64,000 nucleotides of DNA from an uncultured Muribaculaceae bacterium (GTDB lineage Bacteria; Bacteroidota; Bacteroidia; Bacteroidales; Muribaculaceae), in the NCBI GenBank assembly GCA_934675575.1, contig CAKUQQ010000003.1, positions 62,001-126,000 on the forward strand, read 5' to 3'. Of the stretch, positions 63,873 to 64,000 are shown one piece after another. Position 1 is the first letter of the stretch, and the number at the start of each line of letters is the position of its first letter. The notes under the pieces are model-generated. The model worked only from the letters and a program-made list of their open reading frames with translations, was not told the DNA's origin and did not search any database. The translations under genes were made by a program, and so were the position numbers.

Positions 63873-64000
63873 TTAGAAACGCACACCCATGTTGACGTAA
63901 ATCTTGAAGCCCTGGGTGAAGTAGTATTTGTTGGGATACTTTGAAGTAGTGTAGTTAGTGTAGTCAAAACGTCCTTGCTGATAGCCGCCTGTCATGATGT
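63873..64000 (-). CDS. C-terminal end of an outer-membrane beta-barrel, probably a TonB-dependent receptor
   Basis: Too short for most ORF lists: 42 codons ending in TAA at 63873-63875. The visible residues end QGFKIYVNMGVRF, with alternating hydrophobic positions and a terminal phenylalanine, the signal read by the BAM complex for barrel insertion. The upstream part lies outside the window. Its place before a DUF5689 lipoprotein gene suggests a TonB-dependent receptor. Confidence 0.7.
   Translation of the reverse strand, partial: IMTGGYQQGRFDYTNYTTSKYPNKYYFTQGFKIYVNMGVRF

Overview
The window reads as a chromosome segment of a gut Bacteroidales bacterium, most like Muribaculaceae or Prevotella relatives. 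The reasons are the Bacteroidetes-type promoters (TTG/TTTG, about 20 bp, then TAnnTTTG), few Shine-Dalgarno sites, many secreted glycan- and ester-cleaving enzymes, DUF5689 and choice-of-anchor J surface proteins beside a TonB-receptor-like barrel end, and a shared C-terminal tail resembling type IX secretion sorting domains. Genus is inference only.

Layout. 1-1.3 kb: end of a phage-major-capsid-like gene. 1.4-8.5 kb: an esterase/nucleotidase-like fusion, a secreted esterase, a surface protein, a glycosidase-like protein and a sialate O-acetylesterase. 8.6-9.6 kb: a two-gene unit of unknown function with a clear promoter and terminator. 9.7-15.3 kb: metK, then secreted SGNH, EEP, metallo-beta-lactamase-fold and unrecognised proteins. 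15.5-22.1 kb: a six-gene MacAB-type efflux operon that ends in a LytS/LytTR two-component pair. 22.1-24.0 kb: a GYF_2 membrane protein and a Gfo/Idh oxidoreductase.

24.1-36.6 kb is visibly AT-richer defence DNA, interrupted by a GH28-like exo-enzyme gene. Its left part is an NgoBV/NlaIV-type restriction-modification pair, with a decayed HTH regulator and a 40-bp perfect palindrome over its promoter, lying between two copies of a short repeat. Its right part is a compact five-gene operon: Xre regulator, BcgI-like nuclease-methylase, specificity subunit, DUF3800 protein and AlbA_2/GHKL protein.

36.8-44.6 kb returns to housekeeping: PBP1A, a possible 47-residue ORF in front of a truncated WYL-type regulator, tRNA-Phe and tRNA-His, and an envelope operon (acyltransferase, sigma-54 activator, LptE, conserved protein, SecG). 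44.8-52.4 kb holds an M16 protease, glpK-glpF, and an RluA synthase overlapping a membrane acyltransferase. 52.4-64 kb holds a 2052-residue GLUG-repeat surface protein, a purple-acid-phosphatase-like enzyme, a membrane-anchored SUFU-domain protein, and a DUF5689 lipoprotein just downstream of a truncated outer-membrane barrel gene.
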